64,000 nucleotides of DNA. Origin: Mastigamoeba balamuthi. Lineage: Eukaryota; Evosea; Mastigamoebida; Mastigamoebidae. Made by a program: the position numbers and the translations under genes. Location of the stretch: the NCBI GenBank assembly GCA_902651635.1, contig CACRSC010000023.1, forward strand, positions 36,324 to 100,323. The letters run 5' to 3'. How positions within the stretch are numbered: the stretch's first letter is position 1; each line of letters starts with the position of its first letter. Positions 45,094 to 56,083 of this stretch are shown in pieces. Under the pieces are notes generated by a model that was given only the letters and a program-made list of their open reading frames with translations, was not told the origin of the DNA and made no database searches.

Positions 45094-46289
45094 ATGACCG
45101 AGGTGGAGAAAGTGGCGCTGGCAGCGGCAAAGGACGAGTGGGCCCAGGTCGAGGCCGCCCAGGCCCAAGGCCCTCCGCCATCCGCAGCCAGTACGGGCGT
45201 CCCACTGCACCAAACGCCCCTCCACCGCAGTGCCAACCAGCGCGCCTACAGAGGCCCAGCCAATCAAGTACGACGAGGCCCTGGCGTACCTCAAGGCCCT
45301 CGACTACAAGGATAAGCGCGTGCGTGGATACGATCTCTCTCTCCCCTCCCGTATCTTCAATCTCCTCGCGCTCTCTGGCGTCAACGCAGGCATTTCTCGG
45401 CTGGTTCGCGAAAAAATATCACTAATCCAACCCGTTGCTGTGCGCATGTGCGCAGTCGCAGATCGTGGTCGAGGACCCGTCTGCCTCGCAGGGGTGCTGC
45501 GGCTGCTTCGGAAAGCCGCCGGCGCTCGAGGAGAAGCTGACGGGCGAGCGCGACCTGCTGTTCCTCATCGCCAAGTGGGGGCTCAAGGAGGGCGACGAGG
45601 CGCAGAACACGCTCCTGCTGCAGACGGCCTACGCGAACCTCATGGCCTGCGAGCTCTGCCCCGGCTACGGGGCCCACTGGGAGACCATAGGATTCCAAGG
45701 TCAGATTTCATCTCGAAGAAAACTGCATTTTCCTTGCGGAGGAGAATCATGACACCACTGGCCGGGAAAAATCCTGCCGCCAATAGGACCCGACCCGAGC
45801 ACGGACCTCAGAGGGGTGGGCATGCTCGGGGCGCTGCAGCTGCTCTACATCTCGGAGCACCACCAGCACATGTCGCGCGACATCCTGAAGCTGTCGCAAG
45901 ACCCGACGCAGCGGTTCCCTCTGGCCGCCGTCTCTCTGAACCTGACGCGCATGGTCCTCGAGTCTGCGCGCGCCGGGTCGCTAACCGCCGTGGCCAACGC
46001 GCGCGGCGCGTTCCTGGACGCGGCGAACTCGCTGTTCTGTGCCGAGTTCCACGCACTCTACCGCATCTGGTGCGCCGGGGGACGAGAAGAGAAGAAACAG
46101 AGGAACGGGGACGCACAGAATGTGGTCGTACCGCTTCTGACGGCGGGCGAACAACGCGCGCAAAGGGTCGACGGCAAGAAGACGGTGACGGACATGGGGT
46201 TCGTACTCAAGGACATCGGGAACCGCGCGACAAAGTCGGCGGCCGCGATGATACGCGAGTTCGAGAAGTCGCCCCTGTACTCCAACTGA
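45094..46289 (+). CDS. ELMO-domain protein (ELMOD-like)
   Basis: Four exons. Exon 1 (ATG at 45094, MTEVEKVALAAAKDEWAQVE) ends at a GTACGG donor and joins after 40 nt to exon 2 (MPTSAPTEAQPIKYDEALAY). The third exon begins SQIVVEDPSASQGCCGCFGK and carries the first half of the ELMO domain (LLFLIAKWGLKEGDEAQNTL, CPGYGAHWETIGFQ). The fourth completes the hallmark GSDPSTDLRGVGMLGALQLL, which contains the arginine needed for ELMOD Arf/Arl GAP activity. It has no PH or ARM region, so it is closer to ELMOD1-3 than to the Dock partner ELMO1. By family it would regulate Arf-family GTPases in membrane traffic or phagocytosis. The CCGC cluster might be palmitoylated. Confidence 0.88.
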
Positions 46290-46350
46290 TATACTTTCCC
46301 CTCCCCTCCCCCTCCCCCCACTCTCTCTCTCCCCACCGCTACGCGCGCCC
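46290..46350 (+). repeat. Polypyrimidine tract after the ELMO gene
   Basis: About 55 bases of almost pure C and T directly follow the ELMO stop codon. This is a possible 3' end or processing signal, or simple low complexity. Confidence 0.7.
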
Positions 46351-46627
46351 CTCTAAGGCCACCCCGCTCGCACATCCCCTTCCTGCGCCTGCTCTTCGGC
46401 GGACAACCGGCAACCCCGTCCGTCCAACACAGCTCGTATTTCTACCCTTTTATAACGTCGGCGCAGCCCACAAGCCGCCCGGCGCTTCAGCCCAGAACGT
46501 GCAGAACTGGGGACAGCCTCACGCTGTAGTACCAACTGCACACTCTTTGCCGCATGCGTCGTTTTCGAAAAAGAAAAGAAAGGGAGAAGATCAACAAGGT
46601 TCAACTGACACCGCGAACCTGAACCCC

Positions 46628-46640
46628 TCCATAAATAGAC
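46628..46640 (+). promoter_or_regulatory. TATA-like box of the CHASE4 cyclase gene
   Basis: CCATAAATAGACC lies about 45 bp before the ATG at 46678. Confidence 0.5.
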
Positions 46641-46677
46641 CCCAGCTAGCAGAATATAACTAGTAGCATAGCTTACG

Positions 46678-49044
46678 ATGTCGTTCGTGGTTCGCAACTT
46701 CTCCACGGTGCAGGCCCCGCGCGCCATCGCAGGCTCTGCGCTGCAGGGGGAGCTGGCGGCGGACCAGCGCCAGTCGGGCGACCTGGAGAACATCATTTCG
46801 GACATGATCAGCGCCCGAGCGAGCACAGACGCCACCCCGACCTCCGCGAGCTCCAGCACGTGCAGCAGCGCCGCCCGCACGAAGGACACCGCCGGCGGCC
46901 GCCTCGGGTACCGCGCGGGGCTCGTGTGGTCGTCGCTGCGTGCGAGGACTGTCGGCGGCTTCTGCGTGCTGCTCGTGGTGGTGCTGGGGACGGTGCTCGG
47001 CGTGCTGCTGGGCATGCACGCGCACTCGACCAATGAGCTGCTGCACGATAGGGGCAGGGCGGACATGCACAGAGTCGCCAACTTCATCGCCGGGTCCGAG
47101 ACGCAGCTGCGGTCCATGCTGATCGGCTGGGCTTTCTGGGTAAGTGCAATTGGCGCTGTTCTACCGCATCTCAGCGGTGGTGCAGGACCAAGTGTACTTC
47201 TACATCGCCAATGGGGACCCCCACGGAGCGTTCTACCAGTGGAGGCACACCACGGACACGGTGATGACGAGCAACGGGGTGGACGCCATTCTGTACATTC
47301 TGCCCAACGGGACTCTGTTCTTCGGGCAGGGCTACGACATCCTGGGACGCCGCCCGAGGAACGTCAGTGCCTCCGAGGTGGAGACCATCTCGAAGGTCCT
47401 GCTGAGGCACGGCTCCTTCACAGGCCTCGTACTGGACCCCATCAGGTTCGGCAATAGCAGGCGCATGCGTGCATGGAGCACTCACATCTCTGTGCCCAGC
47501 GGCGAGACTAGAGTGACTGTGTCGTTGCCGGCCGCGAGGGACGACGGCACAGGGGAATTCGTCGGGTGGTGCATCTTCGAGCTAAACATCCGCTCGTTCC
47601 TGCCCGGATGGACCAAGGCCTCTGGGCTGTGCATCGCGGCACTTTTCAACTCAGACCAGGTGCCACCTGGCCTGTCTGCCTTATGGCCCTCGCGAGGTCC
47701 CTACACCAGTGTAAACGACGCAGCTGTGACTCTTGCAGGTTTGCACTCGCAGAGAGCTTCTTTCAGCACCCTCACAAATCAGCAGAGGTGCGGATGGCAG
47801 ATCACCACAACGAAGACCTTGACGCGCTCGTGGAGGCGGGCATTCTGAGATGTCCTACCGGACACAACCTTCCATCAGACTACACAGCCTACGGCATCAC
47901 AGTCGAAGACTACGTATGAAAAGGGTCTCCAATGCACAACACACTCTCCTTACACCAGCGATATTGCAGGACGGCAACGCTGTCCTGAACATATTCGTTG
48001 GAGAAAAGCTGTCCATCACGGACAGCCAAAACAGAGCTCTGGGGAAGATGATAGCCCTTGCCGCCTGCATACTTGTAGCAGTAGTGGCTGCCGCCTACGC
48101 CCTTCTCGAGATCATGGTGTTCTGGGCTGTGGCGAAGCTGTCAAAGAGCATTGTCGGGTGCACTCGAAGAAAGTCCAAACGCAAGCGAGTGCATTTCACA
48201 GGGTCTACACAATTTGAAGCCGTAGCCGAGTCGGTCAACAAACTCCTCTCGACACTCGAGGCAGAGCAAGCGTAAGCACAGCCTCTCCGGCAGCAGCCCT
48301 AATTGGCAGCCATGCAGGAGAACAGAGGAGACGCTACGCAACATGTTCCCACAGCACGTGTTTGACTCGATGATGCGTGGAGTGCTACCAATCGAGGTCT
48401 ACAACAGTACCACTGTTCTGTTCGCGGAGGTGGTGGGATTCTCGCAGTGGTCCACGACTGTCTCCCCCAAGGAGGTGGCTGCCTTCCTTGGACAGTACAT
48501 TGCAGAGCTCGACGAGATTTCTGAGGCCAACGGGGTCGTCAAGATCAAGACCATTACAGACACATACCGTACTTATCTCCTCCGCCTGCCCTTCCACACA
48601 TTCACAACTGCGAACAGTTGCTGTCAGCGGAATCACGCCAGAGAGCACGTTCGATCACGCAGAGAGAATTGCCAGAACCGCCTTGAAGTTCAGAGAGCAC
48701 TGCTCGCTGCAGTCCCTCGGCAGCTCCCCCATCGAACTCCGCACAGGAATTTCAAGTGGGCCTTGCAGTGGCGGCATCGTTGGTAGGACACGCTGGACGG
48801 TAAGTACACTTCGTTATTCTTCCGCAGTGGCTAACAGACTCTTCAGTTCGATGTATGGTCAGACACAGTCAATCTCGCGGCCAGGATAAAGGCCGTCTGT
48901 CCAAGTGGCTCGATCCTCTGCTCGAGCAACACGAAGGAGCTACTCCCGATGTTCTCGTTTACCAAGCCACTTTGCATCCAGCTGAAAGGAATTGACTCAA
49001 TTCAGACTATCTACCCGCTTATTGGCCTGGATAAAGTCGCCTAG
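46678..49044 (+). CDS. CHASE4-domain receptor adenylyl cyclase
   Basis: The ATG is at 46678. A cytosolic N terminus leads to a membrane helix (GGFCVLLVVVLGTVLGVLLG) and an extracellular CHASE4-like sensor. Its core GWAFW-DQVYFYI is formed by joining exons across a 46-nt intron. A second helix follows (MIALAACILVAVVAAAYALL), a HAMP-like linker, and then a class III cyclase domain. In that domain VLFAEVVGFSQW carries Glu in place of the first metal Asp. KIKTITDTY joins LAVSG and keeps the second Asp and the lysine typical of adenylyl cyclases. RTGISSGPCSGGIVG and, after the last intron, FDVWSDTVNLAARI keep the adenine-selecting Asp and the catalytic Asn and Arg. It most likely makes cAMP in response to an external ligand. 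The stop is at 49044. Introns between 47650 and 47970 are only approximately placed. Confidence 0.85.
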
Positions 49045-49330
49045 TCCTCCTGGCATAACCCACGCTCTAAGAAATATAACCAAGCTTTTTTTCAAAACAA
49101 TGCTCATTAACCAGCGCGCCTAATGCACGGACAAGCTGTGGTCAAAATTTCGATGCACTTCGAATCCGTATGTCTTTCTAGCATTTGGCACATAGCAATT
49201 CTTAGGGGCTTCCACCGAGAGCCGTATGCAGTGTCTGGCACTGTTATTTGCTGTTCTTTTCTTTGCGTAGCCCTAGCAGAGCATGCACGCAGGGGCGGCA
49301 GACACGGTGAGTTCGCCCGCATTCTCCCCT
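49045..49330. other. Gene-free flank left of the AT-rich element
   Basis: No gene or repeat was recognised. Composition becomes progressively less GC-rich toward the element. Confidence 0.4.
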
Positions 49331-49360
49331 GCTGATTCTGTCCCACCCTTTCTGTCCCAC
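49331..49360 (+). repeat. Left terminal inverted repeat (30 bp)
   Basis: Starts GCTGATTCTGTCCC and contains two tandem copies of TCTGTCCCACCC/TCTGTCCCAC. Confidence 0.85.
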
Positions 49361-49882
49361 CCCTAAATATTGGAGAATTTGATCATTCTATGAAATAATT
49401 ATCCAATATTGTATGCTAATGACACAGTATTTAGCAGAGAGAGTGATCAATTAGTTACCACATTGCATGGGGCAGCATACCAGCACAAAAAGACCCCTTC
49501 AAAAACCACAAACTTGGCTATTTGCAGTCAGGGGAAACCCTTCTGTTTTTCTGTCAAACTTATGTTGAATATCAATAACAATAATCATTAGCATGTCAAT
49601 TGTGACATCCTGTTCTCTTTATGAATCTCGTTCTGCACTACTATACATAAGGTAATTCTCTAGTATCATTTTTCAATTCGTATTTCCATCTCAACTTTAT
49701 CATTAGTTTCTGTGCAAAATTCAAGCTCATTAACATCCATTCCTGTGAACCAAGAAATGCTGAAATCCTATTTCCTGTAACAAATACACTTTGTAGATTT
49801 CGTTTTCTTCATTGGTACATGTTCATATTGCATGCAAATGATGTACAGATCTCACTACTTCACCCTGAATTATCAGTTTGGT

Positions 49883-49912
49883 GTGGGACAGAAAGGGTGG
49901 GACAGAATCAGC
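49883..49912 (-). repeat. Right terminal inverted repeat (30 bp)
   Basis: Exact reverse complement of 49331-49360, ending GGGACAGAATCAGC. Confidence 0.85.
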
Positions 49913-50079
49913 TGGCAGATCCCTGCGAGTGCGCTTCCCTTCACTGTGCTATTCGGAATGAGGCCGACCGCAGATGCGAATTCTCGAAGGCCACAAATCA
50001 GTATTGCATCCGCATTGAACTGTCCGAGAGGCTTTTCCGCTTTATCGGACCCGACCCGCCGTCCGTGACGTCAGATGTA

Positions 50080-50092
50080 CCGTATATAGAGC
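50080..50092 (+). promoter_or_regulatory. TATA-like box of the coiled-coil gene
   Basis: CGTATATAGAGCC lies about 85 bp before the ATG at 50173. Confidence 0.4.
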
Positions 50093-50172
50093 CCGTGAAT
50101 CATCACTGCTCAGAACTGAAAAGAACAACATCAGAGTAGGCCCTTTCAAAACAAGGATGGACAGCACTTGCG

Positions 50173-50568
50173 ATGTGGCTCCGGCACCCCCATGTCGCCC
50201 ATGACCTGAAGGTGAGATCGTACTTCGAGGCCAGCCTGCAGCACGACGTGTGCGATCACTCGCAGACGACCAGCGAGGCCGAGAACGAGCAGGGGCTCCT
50301 CGAGGCTCGCCTGCACGAGGATCACGAGGCAATCGATGCCCTCGAGGCACGAGTGGCCGAGCTGGGGCTCCAGCACTACAGGCTGAGTGACGCCATCGCC
50401 GAGGCGGCGGACAGGATTCAGGAGGCCGAGAACGAGCTGCTGGAGAGCCAGAACAGAGAGGCTGCTGTGGCTGCGAGACTCTGCGCTTGTCAGGCGTCCA
50501 ACTGTGCTCTGCAGAGGCGTCTGGACCAGTTGCTCGTGATTGGCGGGATCAAGGACGACCGACTCTGA
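50173..50568 (+). CDS. Small coiled-coil protein, unknown
   Basis: A single exon of 131 residues (ATG at 50173), almost entirely helical with heptad-like spacing (DHEAIDALEARVAELGLQHY, ADRIQEAENELLESQNREAA). There is no signal peptide, membrane span or recognisable domain. An earlier ATG at 50157 is in a frame that soon stops. Codon use and GC content match the neighbouring real genes, and a TATA-like box lies upstream. Possibly an adaptor or oligomerisation protein. Confidence 0.6.
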   Translation: MWLRHPHVAHDLKVRSYFEASLQHDVCDHSQTTSEAENEQGLLEARLHEDHEAIDALEARVAELGLQHYRLSDAIAEAADRIQEAENELLESQNREAAVAARLCACQASNCALQRRLDQLLVIGGIKDDRL

Positions 50569-50825
50569 GGCCACCTTCTTCCTGTAGCATTATCACGTAC
50601 GCGCAAGCCATAAATCCGAATGGCCTTTCCCCTCAATCTAGGGTGTTCCAGATGCCGCTTTTAACCATACTCGGACACATAAAAGTGCCAGTTGGAAGGT
50701 CAGACTTAGTATTGGATGGCCGTTCAAGTGTACGGTGGGGGATCCGTTTCAATGTGCCTGTGGTGAGGAAGGGCGTGGCACAGTACCTCAATTGCACTGC
50801 CTTTGTCCGACCAGCAGGCCACGGC

Positions 50826-51554
50826 TCAAATGTGGTGAACGAGGGAGTCCTTGGGGAAGCGAACCTTGGAGGCCTTGGAGTACCAGTGGTCGGGGTCGGC
50901 ATAGCCAAAGGCCACAACGACGCGCGACGTGAGACCCTTGGCCTTGATCCCCAGAATGGCATCAAACTCGGCGGCGTTGAACCCCTCCATCGGGCACGCA
51001 TCGACTCCCAGTGCAGCCGCGCTGGCCAGGACGAACCCCAGAGGGATGTACGACTGCGCCTGGGCCCACGACACCAGCGTGGCCGCGTCCTTGTACGTCA
51101 GGTTCCCCATGACCATGTCCTGTTGCAGTCAATGCGACTCAGCATGACTGACGACTGGGGGGGGGTTTAGGCCAACCTTGAGAGCAGCGAGATCCTCCTC
51201 CCTGATGCCGCGGACCTCGGCAGTGCGCTTGATGAGCTTCTCGCCGTCGGCCACCGAGAGGTCTGTGCGAGAGGCAATAACGACCAGCTTGGGCGCCTCG
51301 GTGAACTGCGGCTGTCCGTAGCCGGCGGTGCGCATCCTCTGGCGCGCCGCGGGGTCGTCGACGACGAAGAAGGCGTAGGGCTGCTGACCGAAGGACGACG
51401 GCGAGAGCACAAGGGAGTCCTCGAGGGCAGCCCACACGGCCGCGGGGATCGGCTTGGCCGTGAATGACTTGGCTGCGAACCTCTTGCTGAAAGCCTCGAT
51501 GAGCTCCTCGCTGCTCAGGCAGCGGTGGCTTGCGTGGGTGGACGTGGTGGACAT
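50826..51554 (-). CDS. NAD(P)H nitroreductase family (NfsB-like) flavoprotein
   Basis: Two exons (57-nt intron 51120-51176) encode 223 residues. The start is the ATG at 51554, preceded by a TATA-like box. The N terminus has the FMN-binding pattern of the family (FSKRFAAKSFTAKPIP) and the LSPSSFGQQPYAFFVV segment. The second exon has WAQAQSYIPLGFVLASAAAL, GVDACPMEGFNAAEFD and VVVAFGYADPD, all typical of NfsB-like nitroreductases/dihydropteridine reductases. These FMN enzymes reduce nitro and quinone compounds with NAD(P)H and are common in anaerobic protists. The exon join (LAALK-DMVMGNLTYKDAA) is clean. The spliceosomal intron shows that, if the gene was acquired from bacteria, it has been resident for a long time. 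Confidence 0.9.
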
Positions 51555-51619
51555 GATGAGTTTGCTTGCTCCTTGCTCTTTCGGATGACTGATGATCTGG
51601 TGGTTCCGGCACTGAGATT

Positions 51620-51640
51620 CGCCGCTTAAATATGACGGGG
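51620..51640 (-). promoter_or_regulatory. TATA-like box of the nitroreductase gene
   Basis: On the minus strand, CATATTTAAGCGG lies about 75 bp before the ATG at 51554. Confidence 0.45.
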
Positions 51641-51929
51641 CGCGCGCAGGTGCAGTGGACACGTGAAACGTCACAGAGTCCGCTGGGGTGGAGTCCCGTT
51701 ACGGTGGTGCCCACAAGGGGGGGGGGAAAGAGGGATGATTCAGCAGCAGGGTTTCTTCCCTTTTTCGGCAGCATCCTCTGGTTGCGTAGGCATTATCCGG
51801 TGGTCGTCTGATCTCGTCGGATCTCATTGGGGACATCTCAATGCAGTTACCCGCTGCCGCACACTGACACACCATACATATCAGAAGGGGGTTTTGCTTA
51901 TCATTCATGCTAGCTCACAACCGCCATCC

Positions 51930-52432
51930 TCCTGAGCAGCGGGGCCTTCCAACCGGAGAAACTGGGCCGCCGGGCTGTTGCCCCAGTCCAATGGGATGCT
52001 GATCACCTGGCGGTTCCTCGCCACCGACCCAGACGACGTCCATTTGTGGTGTACCGCGGATCGGAGGCTCAACGCAAAGATTCTACCTCACAAACTACCT
52101 CGACACCAAGGGCACCAGCTCGTGTAGCAACAGCGTCGCACCCTTCGCAAATGCGGTGGAGAGGCTGCAGAGCGCGCAATAGTGGTCCCGAAGATTGGAG
52201 TACTCTCGGTTCCGGTCAACCGCCATGTGAACGGCACAGTGAAAACTACTCGTACATGATCAATGAGGGCACAGCGGCGGACCTCGACGTCGAGTTGATC
52301 ATCTCGTGGATGCCCACCAACGTGAAGAGCCCTCAGTTGGGCCTGACCGGGCCCACCCTGATAGACGCGTATACCCTCCGTGGAAAGCACTCCAACTCAC
52401 CAAATTATGAACACGGTTCGCTTCGTGCTTAA
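51930..52432 (+). pseudogene. Decayed or frameshifted gene fragment, unknown
   Basis: Protein-like stretches appear in different plus-strand frames in succession. They are SNGMLITWRFLATDPDDVHL with WCTADRR, then FYLTNYLDTKGTSSCSNSVA, then IVVPKIGVLSVPVNRHVNGT, and finally MINEGTAADLDVELIISWMP, ending at the stop at 52432. No good splice signals connect them in order. I read this as a broken gene, possibly for a secreted protein. An intact gene with sequencing errors is the alternative. Its family is not recognised. It abuts the helicase gene tail to tail. Confidence 0.4.
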
Positions 52433-52441
52433 AACACGCAA

Positions 52442-55400
52442 CTAAGCCGTGTCATCATCGCAGTCGCTCTCCACGGTGACGATGATCCTGTGCTGATCCT
52501 CGTCCATGTCAACATCTTCCTGCTTTCTTCGCCTCTGCCTCTTGCTCGGCGTCGATTCTGCAGTGTCCCGTTGCCGCTTTTTCGCCTTTGCGATTTTCCT
52601 CTGTGCTTGCATGTCCGCCCACGCCCCGATCCGCTCCTCGTACGTATCGACGACCTCGAGCAGATCGTTGAGGAACCTGTCGAGCCCTCCCTCGACATTC
52701 TGCTTTCCCTCGACTGACGGAACGTCCTCATTGTCGTCCTTGCCGTTGAGCGCCTGCCCGAGAACCTCGAGCTTTCGTTCGATGAGGTCCCTGCAGCGCG
52801 CAAGCAAGCAGTCAGCATCGCGGAGCTGAGGGTTCGGCGCCTCACCAGATCATCTCGTCGGCCGTGTTCCTCGCAACGAGGTACTGGATGGTCACCTCAC
52901 TCGCCTGCCCTATTCGGTGCGCCCTGTCCTCCGCCTGCCTGAGTGCCTGGATTGCGGGCACCGCACTTGCATCAGTTGCATTGTATTCAATCAATTCCGC
53001 ACTCCAGGGTTCCAGAATAGCTCGGCGAAGATAATTAGGTTCGCAGCAGTGAGGTTGAGCCCGACGCCCGCGGCGGTGATCGACAGGACGGCGACCTTGC
53101 AGTCGGGGTCCTCCTGGAAGTGCGTGACGAGAGGCTGGCGCGCCGCCGCCGGCGTCTTGCCATCGATCCGGATGTAGTCTGCGCCGAACGTCTGCCCTTG
53201 CTGTGTCACGCGCAAGTCCCACAACTGCACCCGTGAGGGGCGCACCTTGACAGTGTTGCAGATGCCGTCGAGGACGTCCTGGTGGTGCGCAAAGACGAGG
53301 AACTTCAGCCCGCTCTCCATCTTTTCCTTTATGTACTCGGTGACAAGCGGCAGCTTGGCAGTTCCCGAGTCCCTGTAGAGCTCCATCAGCAGCCTGTTGC
53401 TCTTGACCTTGGCGTCGCTCGTCGCCTCTGGCGCTTTAGCTGCGGAGCTCCTGTGAGTGTGCGATCACTCGAATAGCACGGCTGCGGTCCCAACCTGCTG
53501 CCATCTCGCGCAGAGAGGCCTTGAGATCGGACATGATCGTTCGGATGACCTTGGCGTGCGAGTTGATTATCCCTACGTAGATCTGTAGAGGCCAGACGCT
53601 GTCAAAACAAAACGGCAGTCGTGTGGCAGTACCTTCTCCCGCCGCTTTTCTGGAAGCTCCGTGAGGACGTCCTTCTTCAGCCTCCTGATCATGATGGTGT
53701 TCTCCAGCAGCAGGTGTAGCTCAGTCAGGTTCGAGGCCCCCGAGAAGTCCCACCCCCATTTCGACTGCCCGATGCACGTGAGCGAGAGGAGCCAGAGCGG
53801 GAGCAGAGCTGCAGTCAGTAAAGGAGCGCACGCAGAACGCGCCGCAGTAGCGCATGCCGAACCCGACGAAGTTGGGGAAGAGGGACCTGTCGACGCACTC
53901 GAGCTGCGTGTACAGCTCGGCAGGCCGCGATATCGCCGGCGTGCCCGAGAGCATCAGCAGCCGCCTGCTGGCGACCAGCGCGGGCATGATCGCCTTGGCC
54001 CGCTTGGTGTTCCTGTCCTTGAGCATGTGGCTCTCGTCCACGACGACAAACTGCCCAGTGCCGCCGTGCCAATGAGACGACGCTTTGCGGACGGGCCACT
54101 ACGTGCGTTGAAGTGCCGAGCGAGGATCTGGTCCTTGGCCCTCATCGCCATGTCGTAGCTGATGACGACGACGGAGCCCTGGTCGACCCCCGCGCTCTTG
54201 CCGTTCATTATCGTGTTGACGTCGGGCACCTCGAGCCACCTCTCCACCGCGTCGGCCCACTGCAGGCGCAGCGACGACGGCGCGATGATGAGCAGCGGCC
54301 AGTCGTCCCTGTAGACCGAGGCCACCGCAAGCGCCTGCACAGTCTACAGTGCCGCTCAGCACGCGCACAGCAGGCGGACACTGAGAAGCTTACCTTTCCC
54401 AGGCCCATGTCGTCGGCGATGAGGCACCTCCCGTTGCGCTTCAAGGCGAACCTGAGACACTTGCTGTGAGCGAAGAACGCCAACGAGCCCACGAGAGGTA
54501 ACGCACAGGACTCCCTCGCGCTGGAAGGGGAACAGCGCGTTGAGGAGCGCAGGCGGCACCTTGTCGAGCGACGGAGCAGGCGCCTGCGCGCGAGGCTTGT
54601 CGACAAACGTGGAGATGACCGCCTGCGGCAGCGGGTTCACTCTGACGGACCGTATGGTCGCGATCTCCCTGACCAGCGAGTGGTACGTGTTCGTCGGGAA
54701 CGACCACCACCCCGTCTGTGAGTCTGCAAACATCCGGTTAGAAGAGCACCGCCCGCCCAGAGGCAGCGGACCATGTGTGTTGCCGTTCATCGAGGCAAAC
54801 AGCGCAGCCACAGTCTCGTTCGGGGCTGCAGTCGCCGCGTATCGATCCGCCGATATGAGCGACAACTCAATCGGTGTGGCAACGCAATGCTGCTGTGACG
54901 GCTGCTGCTGCTGCTGCTGCTGAGGTACAGGTTGCTGCTGCTGTGCCATCGGCGGGGCAACTGCAGGAGGCAGTGCCTGTGCGGCGTGATCCGGTGGCGT
55001 GGTCTTGGGCACGGCCAGCATTGGCGCCTGCACAGGTGGTGGCATGTACTTCGGAGGGGGCTGCAGCGCGGGCTTCGCAGCACTCGGCTGCTGCTGCGCC
55101 GCAAGAGGCGGAGGGAACGCCTTCGCGGTCGCTGGCGCCGAAGCAGGGACAGGAGCAGGGGCAGGGGCAGGGACAGGGACAGGAGCAGGGGCACTTGCTG
55201 TGTGGCGCCATAGCGGATGCGGAGGTTGTGGCGCGCGCTTCGTGTACCCTGGCGCGAGACCAGTAGGGCCTGCTCGCCACGCCTGTGGCGGCGGTGGGTA
55301 CTGCTTGCGCTGCAGCTCGTGCCCAGGCGGTGCGCAGGCGGGCGCAGGCGCCACTGCAGCGCGCGCCACCGACGGCTGTGGCGGCGGCGCGTACTGTGGG

Positions 55401-56083
55401 CGCTGCTGTCCCGTCACAAGCGGAGCCGCAGGGGCGACAGCGACGGCGACAGCGCCCCCCACTGGAGGCGGCGGCGGAGGCGCGAAGTGCAGGCGCTGCC
55501 CCGGTGTGTGCGCAGCGGCCGCCCTCGGCGGTGGCGGTGGTGGCGCGTAAGCCGCGGCTGCTGGCGCGGGCTGTACGTGTGGCGGCGGGGGGAACGCTCT
55601 CTTCGAGGGCGCTGCAGGCGGTGGCGGAGGCTGTGCGCGCCCCACCGCAGGTGCAGGCCGCACGGGCTCGTGCACCACCAATGCGCCGCCGCCCGCGTAT
55701 GCCTGCTGCTGTGGCTGTTGTGGTTGCAGTGGCTGCAGTGGTTGCAGTGGTTGCAGTGGCTGCTGCGATGGCGGAGTGAACCTCGTCCTCTGAGCCCCAG
55801 CGCCAGCAGCGGCAGTGCGCACCGCCGCAGCGCTGCCCTGCGATGGCGGAGGGGCGTAGTGCGGTGGCGCGAACTGCTGCTGCCTGCGGGGCTGCTGCTG
55901 CTGTGGCTGTGGCTGCGGTGGCTGTCGCTGCTGCTGCTGGGCGACCCCGCGGGGCTCTGGGGGCGGCGACGGGACGCTCTCGGCGGCGCCGGAGGGAACC
56001 CGAGACGCCAGCTGGCTGGCGGCCTCGACAGCGCTCTCTATCGCGGCGAGCTCCTCGGGCGTGACGATTTCGACGTCGACCAT
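52442..56083 (-). CDS. SMARCAL1: SMARCAL1-like SNF2 annealing helicase
   Basis: I place the start at the ATG at 56083 ([20 protein letters not shown]). A very long Pro/Gln/Ala-rich region fills about 400 residues. It is followed by a HARP-like motif ([19 protein letters not shown]), which in SMARCAL1 recognises forked DNA. The SNF2 motor is spread over many exons: [20 protein letters not shown] (Walker A), [27 protein letters not shown] (DEAH-type box), [51 protein letters not shown], and [21 protein letters not shown] basic, Asp-rich C terminus holds a likely nuclear signal ([10 protein letters not shown]). The enzyme would anneal RPA-coated single strands and restart stalled forks. The RPA-binding motif of animal SMARCAL1 is not evident. 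Confidence 0.9.
54895..55930 (-). repeat. CAG/CCG-rich low-complexity coding tracts in the helicase gene
   Basis: Repeated CAG- and CCT-rich triplets encode Q, P, A and H runs. One 9-bp unit (GGTTGCAGT and variants) is reiterated at about 55715-55765 and encodes LQP repeats. Confidence 0.8.

Larger units (their letters stand above)
49331..49912. mobile_element. AT-rich, MITE-like element with 30-bp terminal inverted repeats
   Basis: 49331-49360 and 49883-49912 are perfect 30-bp inverted repeats (beginning GCTGATTCTGTCCCACCC). They enclose about 520 bp that is roughly one-third G+C, against about 60% in the neighbouring genes. No intact transposase is encoded. The layout is that of a non-autonomous DNA transposon. 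Target-site duplications are not obvious next to the repeats. Confidence 0.75.

Noticed and set aside
50157-50204. Alternative upstream start for the small coiled-coil gene
   Set aside because: That frame stops after 15 codons and no convincing splice donor rescues it.
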